From Neolewinella marina (GTDB taxonomy: Bacteria; Bacteroidota; Bacteroidia; Chitinophagales; Saprospiraceae): a stretch of DNA of 64,000 nucleotides. This document shows positions 34,201 to 41,847 of this stretch, in pieces. Location: assembly GCF_002631205.1 (NCBI RefSeq), contig NZ_PDLO01000009.1, positions 121,278-185,277 of the forward strand, written 5' to 3'. Numbering within the stretch: the first letter of the stretch is position 1; every line of letters begins with the position of its first letter. Both the position numbers and the translations under genes were made by a program. The notes beneath the pieces are model-generated. The model was not told the origin of the DNA. It saw nothing but the letters and a program-made list of their open reading frames with translations, and ran no database searches.

Positions 34201-35280
34201 GCGGGCGGCCAGGTTGACGCGGTTGCCCACGCAGGCGTACTGGGCGCGCTCCTGCCCCCCCACGATGCCGGTAAACGCGGTGCCCACCGTCATGCCCATG
34301 CGGAAACGGAAGGGCAGGTCGTCCTGGTTGCTGAGCAGCTCCAGCTCCCGCTGTACGGTGAGGGCGAATTCCACCGCCCGGGCCACGTTGTTCTCGTAGG
34401 ATACTGGTGCCCCGAAGAAGATGACCATCAGGGCCCCCTTGTCGCCGTAGTCGACTTCCTTGAAGTAGCCGCCGAAGTCCCTTACTTGGTCGAGGACCAC
34501 GGTGGCGAAGCGGTCGAGGTCCTCGTGGGTGCGGATGGCGTCGAAGGACAGGAAACAGGATACCACCGTGCGGAATTCCCCCGCCTGGTCGTAGCGCACT
34601 ACCTCCGGCGGCAGAAAGGCGGTGGCGATCTCGGTTTCCACCTCGGGCAGCTGAAGGGGGGCCACCTCCACGTCGGTGGTCAGGGGCACGTCGCCGAGTA
34701 CCCGGAAGGCCTCGGCGTCGATCTCTTCGCAGTACACCAGCCGCCCCTCGATGAGCGACTGCACGTAGCTGTTCACTACGATCTCCTGGTCGCCGGCCAG
34801 GCTCTGGCAATTGGAGGCCCCGTCGATGGCCGGCCCCCGGAAGTAGAAGGCCCGCAGCCCCTTCCCCACGATGCCGTAGCTGACCGTACCGGCGGCAATG
34901 CCCGCCTTAATGCCGAAGGTGTAGTGGTTGCCGAACTCCTTGCCGCGGTTGCGGAACAGCTGCCGGGCGCGCTCGGCCGTCCGCAGCAGGTGCATGGCGT
35001 GACGGCCGTCCAGCGGCAGCGGAAAGATGGCCGTGAAGGCGTCGCCGGCGAAGTAGGGAATGAACCCCCCCGCGGAATACGCCAGGGAGACCAGCGGCTG
35101 GAATACGTCGTTGAGTACCACCGACAGCTGCTCGGCCCCGCTGAGCCCCTGCTCCATCAGCGATTCGGTGAGGGGGGTGAAGCCCGAAAGGTCGATGTTG
35201 AGGGTAAAGGCCTCCAGTTCCCCGTGGAGGTCGCCGGCGACTAGCTTTTGTTGAATAAAGGGGGGGATAAGGGGCTGCAC
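31222..35280 (-). CDS. Large signalling protein: two class III cyclase domains, AAA ATPase, long TPR array
   Basis: About 1352 aa from a GTG at 35280. The frame opens earlier (35358) but a terminator occupies that part, so I take the later start. Residues 25-180 are a first adenylate/guanylate cyclase domain (NIDLSGFTPLTE, AGDAFTAIFP). Residues 235-405 are a second (DYGDKGALMVIFFGAP, GMTVGTAFTGIVGG, CVGNRVNLAARIM). Near 450 the Walker A is FGEAGIGKSRL, followed by an AAA/STAND-type ATPase (ELEDTHWID as the probable Walker B). From about 830 onward come a dozen or more TPRs (ATLHTNLGIVYFDSGDYQRS). Cyclase-AAA-TPR proteins are thought to couple nucleotide signalling to protein contacts. Whether either cyclase domain is active is unclear; domain 2 lacks the first metal-binding Asp in a normal context (SCFLSFDAI). 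Confidence 0.88.
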   Translation of the reverse strand: MQPLIPPFIQQKLVAGDLHGELEAFTLNIDLSGFTPLTESLMEQGLSGAEQLSVVLNDVFQPLVSLAYSAGGFIPYFAGDAFTAIFPLPLDGRHAMHLLRTAERARQLFRNRGKEFGNHYTFGIKAGIAAGTVSYGIVGKGLRAFYFRGPAIDGASNCQSLAGDQEIVVNSYVQSLIEGRLVYCEEIDAEAFRVLGDVPLTTDVEVAPLQLPEVETEIATAFLPPEVVRYDQAGEFRTVVSCFLSFDAIRTHEDLDRFATVVLDQVRDFGGYFKEVDYGDKGALMVIFFGAPVSYENNVARAVEFALTVQRELELLSNQDDLPFRFRMGMTVGTAFTGIVGGQERAQYACVGNRVNLAARIMSAAEWQAVLVDEEIATTPQFRFLPRGDIRYKGVQEPVPTYSLEGRRQSLGKPDYGGEPIGRDEEVARLLQFATPLLEGKPGGIAYVFGEAGIGKSRLTHELRHQLNQRRPFNWLLGSCDQILRKPFNPFTFLLQRMFRQSMDLNAEQNLRRFEARIGWMQINLQQRKDPRAEVLVAELQRTESLLAAQLGLTLPDSLYTRLDAQGRYQNTIDAIVNLIIAECLIQPTVLELEDTHWIDQESLVVVRELLRRVGDLPLLVVATARPDDDGQYPRLLKEGFKGASELPTLEIELGALSPESVRRFAETTLGGPVSQDTLETLLRATNSNPFYLEQILEYFRESELLEQQEDGLLHLSDESIKLSTSITSILTARIDRLSDMVREIVKAAAVIGREFDLPVLSEVMRADEGFEDSDNLMQDLREQIRVAERGQIWSAMNELRYIFKHSLLREAVYGMQLTTRVQQLHRQIAAAIEKIYADSLEERYVDLAFHYGQSGDTEKTIEYLNKAASYARANYQNQQALELYDRLIKKMNQQADQEVTVHIFLSQGSVYEIVGRWEDARRAYEEARRLAKSSRDVILLGRANNSLGHLHLLKGDYELAMEYLKVAAGLFESVDDIFGIAKAYSNMGNLFFRTNHYDRALTYFQRSLESGLSQAGTTTSASTISHLGLTYMNLGQYEEAIRVIKEQIPLHEESRDSMGLATLHTNLGIVYFDSGDYQRSLEHHHRGLALARELGNRRLQAIGLGSLGSINERQGNYETALELFEQDLKICYELGDRQGIAVTEALIGDLYSVMGHFTKAINHLDRSLAISSDLGYRKGVAKAVNTLGDIYYLQGDYDLSLKYYNQAIEIARATNNRLVLGASLYEKGQVLLADGKLEELREVEQEALEVAEDLGNPDVLYGARLLHARCLVAYDPANLPEARQILDELLTREVLTTEQQAEVNLVAYQLSGKRDAAAREAALKLYRQLHAETPKFVYTFHLQELEAAEQD

Positions 35281-35323
35281 GAAGGTTGTTGTACGGAAGG
35301 CAATGGTCCTAAAGGTAACCCCG

Positions 35324-35362
35324 GGAAAAAATAAAACGGCTGCCTGCAGTGCGGGCAACCGT
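35324..35362 (-). terminator. Minus-strand terminator upstream of the cyclase gene
   Basis: Stem 35336-35344 with 35354-35362 (9 bp, one G-T pair), followed on the minus strand by TTTTATTTTTT (35325-35335). It ends the anti-sigma/small-ORF transcript and argues that cyclase translation begins below 35324. Confidence 0.75.
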
Positions 35363-35437
35363 GTTGTTTTCTACCGTACCCCGGCGCGCCACCCTCCGTT
35401 GCGGATGGCGCCGGGTGCTGGAAGCTGTGTTGGTTGT

Positions 35438-35530
35438 CTAGAAGTGACGCGAACCGTCGAGAAGAGCAGAAGTAAGACTTAATCCACCGCCAAGCGCACA
35501 GGCGGCCATGAGGACGTACAAAATTGTCAT
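35438..35530 (-). CDS. Possible 30-aa hydrophobic small protein
   Basis: An ATG-to-TAG frame coding MTILYVLMAACALGGGLSLT and ten further residues (SALLDGSRHF). It lies 137 bp downstream of the anti-sigma gene on the same strand and is followed about 75 bp later by a terminator, which makes expression plausible. No family is recognised, and chance is a real alternative for a frame this short. The rest of the 35281-35667 gap shows no other gene. Confidence 0.25.
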   Translation of the reverse strand: MTILYVLMAACALGGGLSLTSALLDGSRHF

Positions 35531-35667
35531 TTAACGCGACATTTGAAGGTTGAACATTCGAGTGGACAAACAATGTATCCGGGGGCAGGACGGCTACCCC
35601 CTCAATAATCGGCGCAATAAACACAATTGCACCCCGAATTCCAAACCGATATCGCGTGAACTTTATT

Positions 35668-36450
35668 TTAATGTAACGGAATAATCGCAATCGGCGATTC
35701 TCCGGGTTTTGGTTCGGTTTTCCGCCCCGTTTCCCAGAGGTAAATTCTGATGTGATCAAATTTGTCCGTCATTTCTACCGCGTGCAAATTAGCGACATTG
35801 TCAGCATTGATCACTTCCGGGCTGTTCTTTACGCGCCGGCCCACGGCCGGAAAAACGTAGTAGGCGTGGCCCGCCGCGGGGGGCGCCATACCCGCCAAGT
35901 CCACCAGCACCACCTCCGCCCAGGGCAGCAGGTGCAGCTGTACGCTGCCGGTATCCAGGGGGTGGGTGACGGTCTCCAGGCTATCCCAGTTGCTCACGTA
36001 GGCGGCCAGGGCCGCGCGGTTGTTCTCCAGGTCCATCCGGTAGCTGGCCTCGTCCTGGGCGTGGAGGGAGCGTTCCTTCACCAGGTCGGAGCGCAGCTCT
36101 TCCTTCAGGCGGAAGAGGTAGCCGCTCACGCCCACCAGCAGCAGGCAGATGCCCACGAGCACGTAGCGCCAGATGTTGAGGGTGTGGTTGTGCTCCATCA
36201 TGGAGGTGATCATCTCGTGGTCGAGATCGAGGAACTCCTGGGCCGTGCGCGGCGTGCGCCCGTCGGAGGGGGAGGTGATGTCCCGGGCGTCCGCGTAGGC
36301 GTCAAGGTCGGTGCGCAGGCGATCCACTTCCTGGGCGAGGAAGGGATCCTCGGCGATCATTTGCTCTACCTCGGCGTTGCGCTCCGGACCCAACAGCCCG
36401 AGTACATACTGATCCAGCAGTCCGCTTCGCTTTAGTTCTTCCCTGTTCAT
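35668..36450 (-). CDS. Membrane anti-sigma factor, RskA-like
   Basis: A 260-aa single-pass protein. The N-terminal cytoplasmic part (1-90) has the anti-sigma pattern LLDQYVLGLLGPERNAEVEQ, AEDPFLAQEVDRLRTDLDAY, without a zinc-binding HxxxCxxC motif. A membrane helix is at about 95-113 (WRYVLVGICLLLVGVSGYLF). A short coiled coil precedes the periplasmic RskA-like domain (about 150-260, HAYYVFPAVGRRVKNSPEVI, GRKTEPKPGESPIAIIPLH). RskA-type proteins hold an ECF sigma factor at the membrane. No sigma gene is adjacent: upstream is fabH, and the only ECF sigma gene in the window is about 9 kb away (44983-45504). Confidence 0.85.
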   Translation of the reverse strand: MNREELKRSGLLDQYVLGLLGPERNAEVEQMIAEDPFLAQEVDRLRTDLDAYADARDITSPSDGRTPRTAQEFLDLDHEMITSMMEHNHTLNIWRYVLVGICLLLVGVSGYLFRLKEELRSDLVKERSLHAQDEASYRMDLENNRAALAAYVSNWDSLETVTHPLDTGSVQLHLLPWAEVVLVDLAGMAPPAAGHAYYVFPAVGRRVKNSPEVINADNVANLHAVEMTDKFDHIRIYLWETGRKTEPKPGESPIAIIPLH

Positions 36451-36588
36451 ATACTGCCCCGTGCTACTTACGGTGTTTAAAAAAACGTCGGGGCACGCGC
36501 AATGTGCGGCTACCCCTCTACCTAATCTGATCGGCGGGTCGCTTGTTCAGCGCACCGGCCGCAATCGGGGGGCAGGGAAAGGTTAAGG

Positions 36589-37596
36589 TCAGGAGCGGGG
36601 GCTGCCGTCGTAGGCCCACTTGAGGTAGAGGGCGCCCCAGGTGAATCCGCCGCCGAAGGCGGTGAGGATGAGGTTGTCGCCGCGTTTGAGCTGGGGCTCG
36701 TAGTCCCAGAGGCAGAGCGGCAGGGTGCCGGCCGTGGTGTTGCCGTAGCGGTGGATGTTCACCATGACTTTGTCGAGGGGGAAGTCGACCATCTTGCTCA
36801 CCGTCTGGATGATGCGGATGTTGGCCTGGTGGGGCACCAGCCAGTCGACGGTGTCGGTGGTGAGGCCGTTGCGCTCCATAACCTCGGTGACCACGTCCGA
36901 CATGCCCGTGACCGCCGCCTTGAAGACGGGGCGGCCGTTCTGGCGCACGAAATGCTCCCGCGACATGACGGTGTCCACGGTGGCCGGGCGGCGCGAACCG
37001 CCGGCTACGAGGTAGAGGTATTCCTCCCCGCTGCCGTCGCCGTAGTGGCGGTAGTCGATGAAGCCGGTGCCGTCGTCGGCGGGTTCCAGCATGACCGCGC
37101 CGCAGCCGTCGCCGAAGATTACGCAGGTGGTGCGGTCCGTGTAGTCGATGATGCTCGACATCTTGTCGGCCCCCACCACGATGACCTTCTTGTGCTGACC
37201 GGCCTCGATGAACTTGGCGCCCACGGTAAGGGCGTAGAGGAAACCGCTGCAGGCGGCGTTGACGTCGAAGCCGAAGGCCTTGCGGATGCCGGCCTTGTAG
37301 GCCGCCACGTTGGCCGTGTCGGGGAAGATGCTGTCGCCGGTAACGGTGGCGCAGATCACCACCTCCACCTCATCCGGGTGGGTGTTGGTCTTCTCCAGCA
37401 ACCCCTTGAGGGCTTCGGTGACCATGACCGAGGTACCCTTTTCTTCTCCCTTGAGGATGCGCCGTTCCTTGATGCCGGTGCGGGAGGTGATCCACTCGTC
37501 GCTGGTATCGACGATGGTGGCCAGTTCATCGTTGGTGAGTACGTAGTCGGGGACGTATCCCTGTACTCCCGTAATGGCGGCGCGAAGTTGACTCAT
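36589..37596 (-). CDS. fabH: Beta-ketoacyl-ACP synthase III
   Basis: A 335-aa KAS III that condenses acetyl- (or branched acyl-) CoA with malonyl-ACP to begin fatty acid synthesis. The start at MSQLRAAITGVQGYVPDYVL matches the family; the frame runs 20 codons further without homology. The catalytic triad is visible: Cys in VNAACSGFLYALTVG, His in WLVPHQANIRII, Asn in NIHRYGNTTAGTLPLCLWD. The SDEWITSRTGIKERRI block is also canonical. Bacteroidota often have several FabH paralogs. No other fab genes are next to it; the symporter gene lies upstream on the same strand with 131 bp between. Confidence 0.95.
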   Translation of the reverse strand: MSQLRAAITGVQGYVPDYVLTNDELATIVDTSDEWITSRTGIKERRILKGEEKGTSVMVTEALKGLLEKTNTHPDEVEVVICATVTGDSIFPDTANVAAYKAGIRKAFGFDVNAACSGFLYALTVGAKFIEAGQHKKVIVVGADKMSSIIDYTDRTTCVIFGDGCGAVMLEPADDGTGFIDYRHYGDGSGEEYLYLVAGGSRRPATVDTVMSREHFVRQNGRPVFKAAVTGMSDVVTEVMERNGLTTDTVDWLVPHQANIRIIQTVSKMVDFPLDKVMVNIHRYGNTTAGTLPLCLWDYEPQLKRGDNLILTAFGGGFTWGALYLKWAYDGSPRS

Positions 37597-37727
37597 GGTT
37601 GAAGGGGGTAAACTGATTAGGGGCCACAAGGTAAGCAGGGCGCTGCCGCCCCACAACCCACATTGCGGCGGGATTGCCGGTGGCTAAAGAAGGGGTTGAT
37701 GGCTCGCCGGGCGCGGGTGCCGGGGAA

Positions 37728-39314
37728 TTACGCCAGGTGATCGCCCACGAATTCGTCCTCGGTCGGGGCTCCGAACTCGCTCAGCGCCACCAGTCCGATG
37801 AAGGTGAGCAGCCCATTGAAGGCCAGGATGAGGAAGCCGAACTGGAAACCGCCCAGCAGCTCGGCCGAGTAGTAGTCGACCAGCATGGAGATGATGGGCG
37901 AGAGCAGGCAGACGATCAGCAGGGCCGGAATGCGCACCGAGCGCACGCGGATGGTCTCCCGTACGCGGTAGTCGGTCAGCAATCCGAAGGCGAAAAGCCC
38001 CAGCAGGGGGCCGTAGGTGTAGCCCGCCGCCTTGAACAGGCTGTTGATGACGGCGGTGTTGTTGATGATCTCGAAGCCCATGATGACCAGGAACAGCAGG
38101 GCGGAGAAGCCGGAGTGGACCAGCAGTCGCTTGCGCTTGTCCTGGCTGTCGTCGCGGACCGGCTCCGCCAGGGACCCCGGCTCCTGCGCGCCGCCGCCGC
38201 CTCCTTCCTCCATGCCCAGGAAGTCCACGCAGAAGGAGGTGGTGAGGGCCGTCAGGGCGCTGTCGGCACTGGAGTAGGCCGCCGCCACGATGCCCAGCAC
38301 GAACAGGATGCCCACTACGGGGGGCAGGTTCACCAGGGCAATGGTGGGGTACAGCAGGTCGGAACTGCCGGGAATGGTCAGCCCCACGGTAGAGGCGTAG
38401 ATGTAGAGCAGGGCGCCCAGGCTCAGGAAGAGGAGGTTGGCGAAGACGAGGACGATGCTGAAGGCGAGCATGTTCTTCTGGGCGTCCCGGAAGTTGGGCA
38501 TGCTCAGGTTCTTCTGCATCATGTCCTGGTCGAGGCCGGTCATGACGATGGTGATGAGGGCACCGCTGAGGAACTGCTTGAAGAAGTTGTTGGGGTCGCT
38601 CCAGCCCCCCTCGAAGTAGAACCACTGGCTGTAGTCGCTCTGCTGGATGAGCCGCACCATGCCGGGGAAGTCGGTCTCCAGGGCATTGCCCACGTAAAAG
38701 ACCGTGATGCCGGCCGCCAACAGCATGCAGACCGTCTGCAGGGTATCGGTGACGATGATGGTCTTGATGCCCCCGCGGAAGGTGTACAGCCAGATGAGCA
38801 GGATGGCCGAGGCCACCGTGAAGGCGAAGGGAATGCCGATGGGTTCGGCCACGAACTGCTGCAGCACCACCGCCACCAGGAAGAGGCGGAAGGCCGAACC
38901 AATGGTCCGCGATAGCAGGAAGTAGAAGGCCCCGATCTTGTAGCCGTACCAGCCGATGCGGTTGCGCAGGTACTCGTAGATGCTCGTGAGCCCCATGCGG
39001 TAATAGAGGGGCAGCAGCACCAGGGCGATGACGAGGTAGCCGAGCAGATAGCCCATCACCACCTGCATATAGCTGAAGGCCTGGTTGACCCCACCGGCGC
39101 CTACGGCCCCGGGGATGCTGATGAAGGTGACCCCGGAAAGGCTGGAGCCCACCATGCCGATGGCCACCAGGGGCCAGGGCGATTTCCGGCCGGCGAGGAA
39201 GAAATCGGAGTTATTGCTGTCCTTGCGGCTGGTGAGAAAGGATACCAGCACAAGCACCGCGAAATAGACGGCGACGATGCCGAGAATGGCGTAAGGGCTG
39301 AGGGATGCGTTCAT
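37728..39314 (-). CDS. Sodium:solute symporter (SSS family)
   Basis: A 528-aa inner-membrane transporter with about 13 hydrophobic helices. The family signature sits at the N-terminus (SDFFLAGRKSPWPLVAIGMV, GSSLSGVTFISIPG), where the sodium-binding site of SSS proteins forms. A charged cytoplasmic loop (EEGGGGGAQEPGSLAEPVRD) precedes the last helices. Substrates of close Bacteroidota relatives range over sugars, sialic acids, amino acids and carboxylates; the sequence does not decide. The N-terminal gene neighbour on the same strand is a thioredoxin, 39 bp upstream. Confidence 0.93.
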   Translation of the reverse strand: MNASLSPYAILGIVAVYFAVLVLVSFLTSRKDSNNSDFFLAGRKSPWPLVAIGMVGSSLSGVTFISIPGAVGAGGVNQAFSYMQVVMGYLLGYLVIALVLLPLYYRMGLTSIYEYLRNRIGWYGYKIGAFYFLLSRTIGSAFRLFLVAVVLQQFVAEPIGIPFAFTVASAILLIWLYTFRGGIKTIIVTDTLQTVCMLLAAGITVFYVGNALETDFPGMVRLIQQSDYSQWFYFEGGWSDPNNFFKQFLSGALITIVMTGLDQDMMQKNLSMPNFRDAQKNMLAFSIVLVFANLLFLSLGALLYIYASTVGLTIPGSSDLLYPTIALVNLPPVVGILFVLGIVAAAYSSADSALTALTTSFCVDFLGMEEGGGGGAQEPGSLAEPVRDDSQDKRKRLLVHSGFSALLFLVIMGFEIINNTAVINSLFKAAGYTYGPLLGLFAFGLLTDYRVRETIRVRSVRIPALLIVCLLSPIISMLVDYYSAELLGGFQFGFLILAFNGLLTFIGLVALSEFGAPTEDEFVGDHLA

Positions 39315-39353
39315 GGGGAAGCGCGCAATTTATGCAATCCCCGGCGAACAACA

Positions 39354-39656
39354 TCAATTCAATTTCGCCAGCTCGTCCTTCAGGGTTTGGGGGCTCTGCA
39401 CGCCGGCGGCCCGGAATTTGAGCTCCCCGCGGTGGAAGATCATGGTGGTGGGCATGGCCTGGACGCCCAGCTTCTGGGTGATGTCGGGGTTGCGGTCCAC
39501 GTCGATCTTGACCAGGCGCATCTTGTCGCCGAGGTCTTCCTTGAGTTGCTTCAGGATGGGCGAGTAGGCGTGGCAGGGCCCGCACCAGGTGGCGTGGAAA
39601 TCGATCAGTACGGGTACGTCGCCGTTGATGAGGTCTTGGAAGGAGGTTTGGGCCAT
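39354..39656 (-). CDS. Thioredoxin
   Basis: A 100-aa cytoplasmic thioredoxin with the classical active site WCGPC (in DFHATWCGPCHAYSPILKQL) and the cis-Pro loop VQAMPTTMIFH. There is no signal peptide. It reduces disulfides in client enzymes using thioredoxin reductase. It lies 42 bp downstream of ligA and 39 bp upstream of the symporter on the same strand, so the three may share a transcript. Length and motifs are normal, although several thioredoxin paralogs per genome are usual, so I give no allele name. Confidence 0.95.
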   Translation of the reverse strand: MAQTSFQDLINGDVPVLIDFHATWCGPCHAYSPILKQLKEDLGDKMRLVKIDVDRNPDITQKLGVQAMPTTMIFHRGELKFRAAGVQSPQTLKDELAKLN

Positions 39657-39698
39657 GGCTTTCTTTGGTTTAACCCCGGCCCCCCGGCGGCGGTTCGC

Positions 39699-41837
39699 CT
39701 ACCCCCCGGCCAGGGCCAGGAATTCCGCCTCGGTGAGGATGCGTACCGTGCCCAGGGCTTCGGCCTTCTTGAGCTTGGAGCCGGGCTTCTCGCCCACCAC
39801 CAGCACGTCGAGCTTGCCGCTGACGGCCGATACGATGCGGGCGCCGGCGGCCTTGGCCCGCTCCTGGGCCTCCTTGCGGCTCAGCTGCTGGAGGCTGCCG
39901 GTGAAGAGCATGGACTTGCCCACGAAGGGGCCCTCGGTCACCTGGGCGGCGGGGCGGTCGGCCTCGGTGGGGCGGACGTTGACGCCCAGTTCCTCCAGCT
40001 CGCGCAGTTGCTCCAGGTGGATGGGGTTGGCGAAGTAGGCGGCCACGTTCTTGGCCACGGTGGGGCCGATGTCCTTGATGTGGAGGAACTGCTCTTCCGA
40101 CCAGCCGGCGAGGTCCAGCACGTGGTCGACGTGCTGCGCCAGCAGCTGGCTGGCCTTCTTGCCGAGGTGGTGGATGCTGAGTCCGTGCAGCAGCCGCCAG
40201 AGTGGGTTCTGCTTGGCGGCTTCCACGCTTTGCCGCAGGTTATCCGCCGAGCGTTCCCCGAAGCCTTCCAGCCGGGCGATCTCGTCGTAGGGCAGGCGGT
40301 ATACGTCCACGATGGTCCGCAGCCAGCCCAGCTCGTAGAACTGCTCCACGTAGCGACGGCCCATGCCGTCGATGTCCATGGCCACCTTCGATACGTGGAA
40401 GATGATTCGCTGGAGGTTCTGGGCCCCGCAGACGCAGACGGGGCAGCGCCAGGCGGCCTCGCCGGCTTCCCGGACCAGGGGGACCTCCTCTTCGGTGGTG
40501 TTGATGGGACAGGTGACCGGCCAGACGATGGGGGTCTCGCTGCCGTCGCGGAGCTCCTCCAGGGGCTTGACGATGTAGGGGATGACGTCGCCGGCCCGCT
40601 CCAGCAGCACCTGGTCGCCGAGGCGGAGGTCCTTTTCGCGGATGAAGTCCTCGTTGTGGAGGCTCACGCTGCTGATCATCACGCCGGCCAGGGCCACGGG
40701 CTCGGTCTTGGCCACGGGGGTGATGGTGCCGATCTTGCCTACCTGGTACTCCACGTTGAGCAGTGTGGTGGTGGCCTGGCGGGCGGCGAACTTGTAGGCG
40801 ATGGCCCATCGGGGGTGGTGGCTGGTGTAGCCGGCGCGCTCCTGCAGGGCCAGGTCGTCCACCTTCACCACCATGCCGTCGATCTCGTAGGGGTAGGCGG
40901 CACGGCGTTCCTCCCAAGCGCGGCAGAAGTCGGCCGCGGCGCCGATCTCCGACGTGCGGGTGCGCTCGTCGCCGGCGGCGGGCACCTTGAAGCCCAGCTC
41001 CGTCAGGATGTCCAGGGCGTGGGTGTGGGTGCCCAGGGCCTGGACGGCGTCGTTGCCCTCGGCGTCGGTGCCGTAGCCGAAGCTGTAAATGAAGGCTTCC
41101 AGCTGCCGCTCGGCGGCTTCGCCGGGTGATTTCATCCGCAGTCCGCCCGTAGCGGTGTTGCGGGGGTTGGCGAAGAGGGGCAGCCCGGCGGCGGCGCGGC
41201 GGGCGTTGAGCTCCTCGAAGCGGTCCTTGCGGATGATGACCTCCCCGCGCACCTCCACCCGGTGCAGGCCGAAGCGGCTGAAGGCGGCGGTGAGCGGCAC
41301 GGAGCGGATGACGCGGGCGTTGTGGGTGATCTCCTCCCCGTAGACGCCATTGCCGCGGGTGGCGGCGCGCACCAGGCGATCGTTTTCGTAGACCAGGGCG
41401 ATGGTGCCCCCGTCGTACTTCGGCTCCACGGCGTAGGCCAGGTCGCTGTCCTCGTCCATATTGAGCATCCGCTTCACCTGGCGGTCGAATTCCCGCAGGT
41501 CGTCGGCGTTGTAGCTGTTTCCGAGGCTCAGCATGGGCACCAGGTGGGGTACGCTGGCGAAGTTGCCCGTCAGGTCGCTGCCCACCCGCTGGGTGGGGCT
41601 GTCGGCGGTGACCAGTTCGGGGTGCTCGGCCTCCAGGGCTTCCAGCCGCTTGTAGAGCTGGTCGTATTCGTAGTCGCTCAGCACCGGGTCGTCCTCCACG
41701 TAGTAGCGCCACTCGTGGTAGCGCAGCAGTTCGCGCAGCTCGGGCAGCTGCTCGGCGGCGGGCAGCGGGAGCTCCTGGCCGTCGAGGTATTCTTTCGAGC
41801 GGGCATAGAGTTGCCGCTGTTGTTCTTTTCCGTACAT
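39699..41837 (-). CDS. ligA: NAD-dependent DNA ligase
   Basis: A 712-aa NAD ligase, slightly longer than the usual 660-690, that seals nicks in replication and repair. The Ia and adenylation domains carry SLGNSYNADDLREFDRQVKR and the nucleotidyl-lysine motif EPKYDGGTIALVYEN, followed by ATRGNGVYGEEITHNARVI. OB-fold, zinc finger, HhH (LEGFGERSADNLRQSVEAAK) and BRCT (GKSMLFTGSLQQLSRKEAQE) follow. The motif reads KYDGG where KLDGL/V is usual. The zinc region has only one Cys in its first half (CPINTTEEE) and three in the second (CPVCVCGAQ), unlike the common 2+2 layout. It might be a second, diverged ligase rather than the main one. Confidence 0.93.
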   Translation of the reverse strand: MYGKEQQRQLYARSKEYLDGQELPLPAAEQLPELRELLRYHEWRYYVEDDPVLSDYEYDQLYKRLEALEAEHPELVTADSPTQRVGSDLTGNFASVPHLVPMLSLGNSYNADDLREFDRQVKRMLNMDEDSDLAYAVEPKYDGGTIALVYENDRLVRAATRGNGVYGEEITHNARVIRSVPLTAAFSRFGLHRVEVRGEVIIRKDRFEELNARRAAAGLPLFANPRNTATGGLRMKSPGEAAERQLEAFIYSFGYGTDAEGNDAVQALGTHTHALDILTELGFKVPAAGDERTRTSEIGAAADFCRAWEERRAAYPYEIDGMVVKVDDLALQERAGYTSHHPRWAIAYKFAARQATTTLLNVEYQVGKIGTITPVAKTEPVALAGVMISSVSLHNEDFIREKDLRLGDQVLLERAGDVIPYIVKPLEELRDGSETPIVWPVTCPINTTEEEVPLVREAGEAAWRCPVCVCGAQNLQRIIFHVSKVAMDIDGMGRRYVEQFYELGWLRTIVDVYRLPYDEIARLEGFGERSADNLRQSVEAAKQNPLWRLLHGLSIHHLGKKASQLLAQHVDHVLDLAGWSEEQFLHIKDIGPTVAKNVAAYFANPIHLEQLRELEELGVNVRPTEADRPAAQVTEGPFVGKSMLFTGSLQQLSRKEAQERAKAAGARIVSAVSGKLDVLVVGEKPGSKLKKAEALGTVRILTEAEFLALAGG

Positions 41838-41847
41838 GGGGCGGGGC

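Noticed and set aside
31477..35244. A 1255-codon open frame on the plus strand, antisense to the cyclase-TPR gene
   Set aside because: It is a GC-rich mirror frame full of G, V, Q and L with no domain; the minus-strand frame has clear cyclase, AAA and TPR motifs.
35241..35759. A 172-codon minus-strand frame between the cyclase and anti-sigma genes
   Set aside because: It overlaps the ends of both flanking genes, crosses the terminator and shows no family features.
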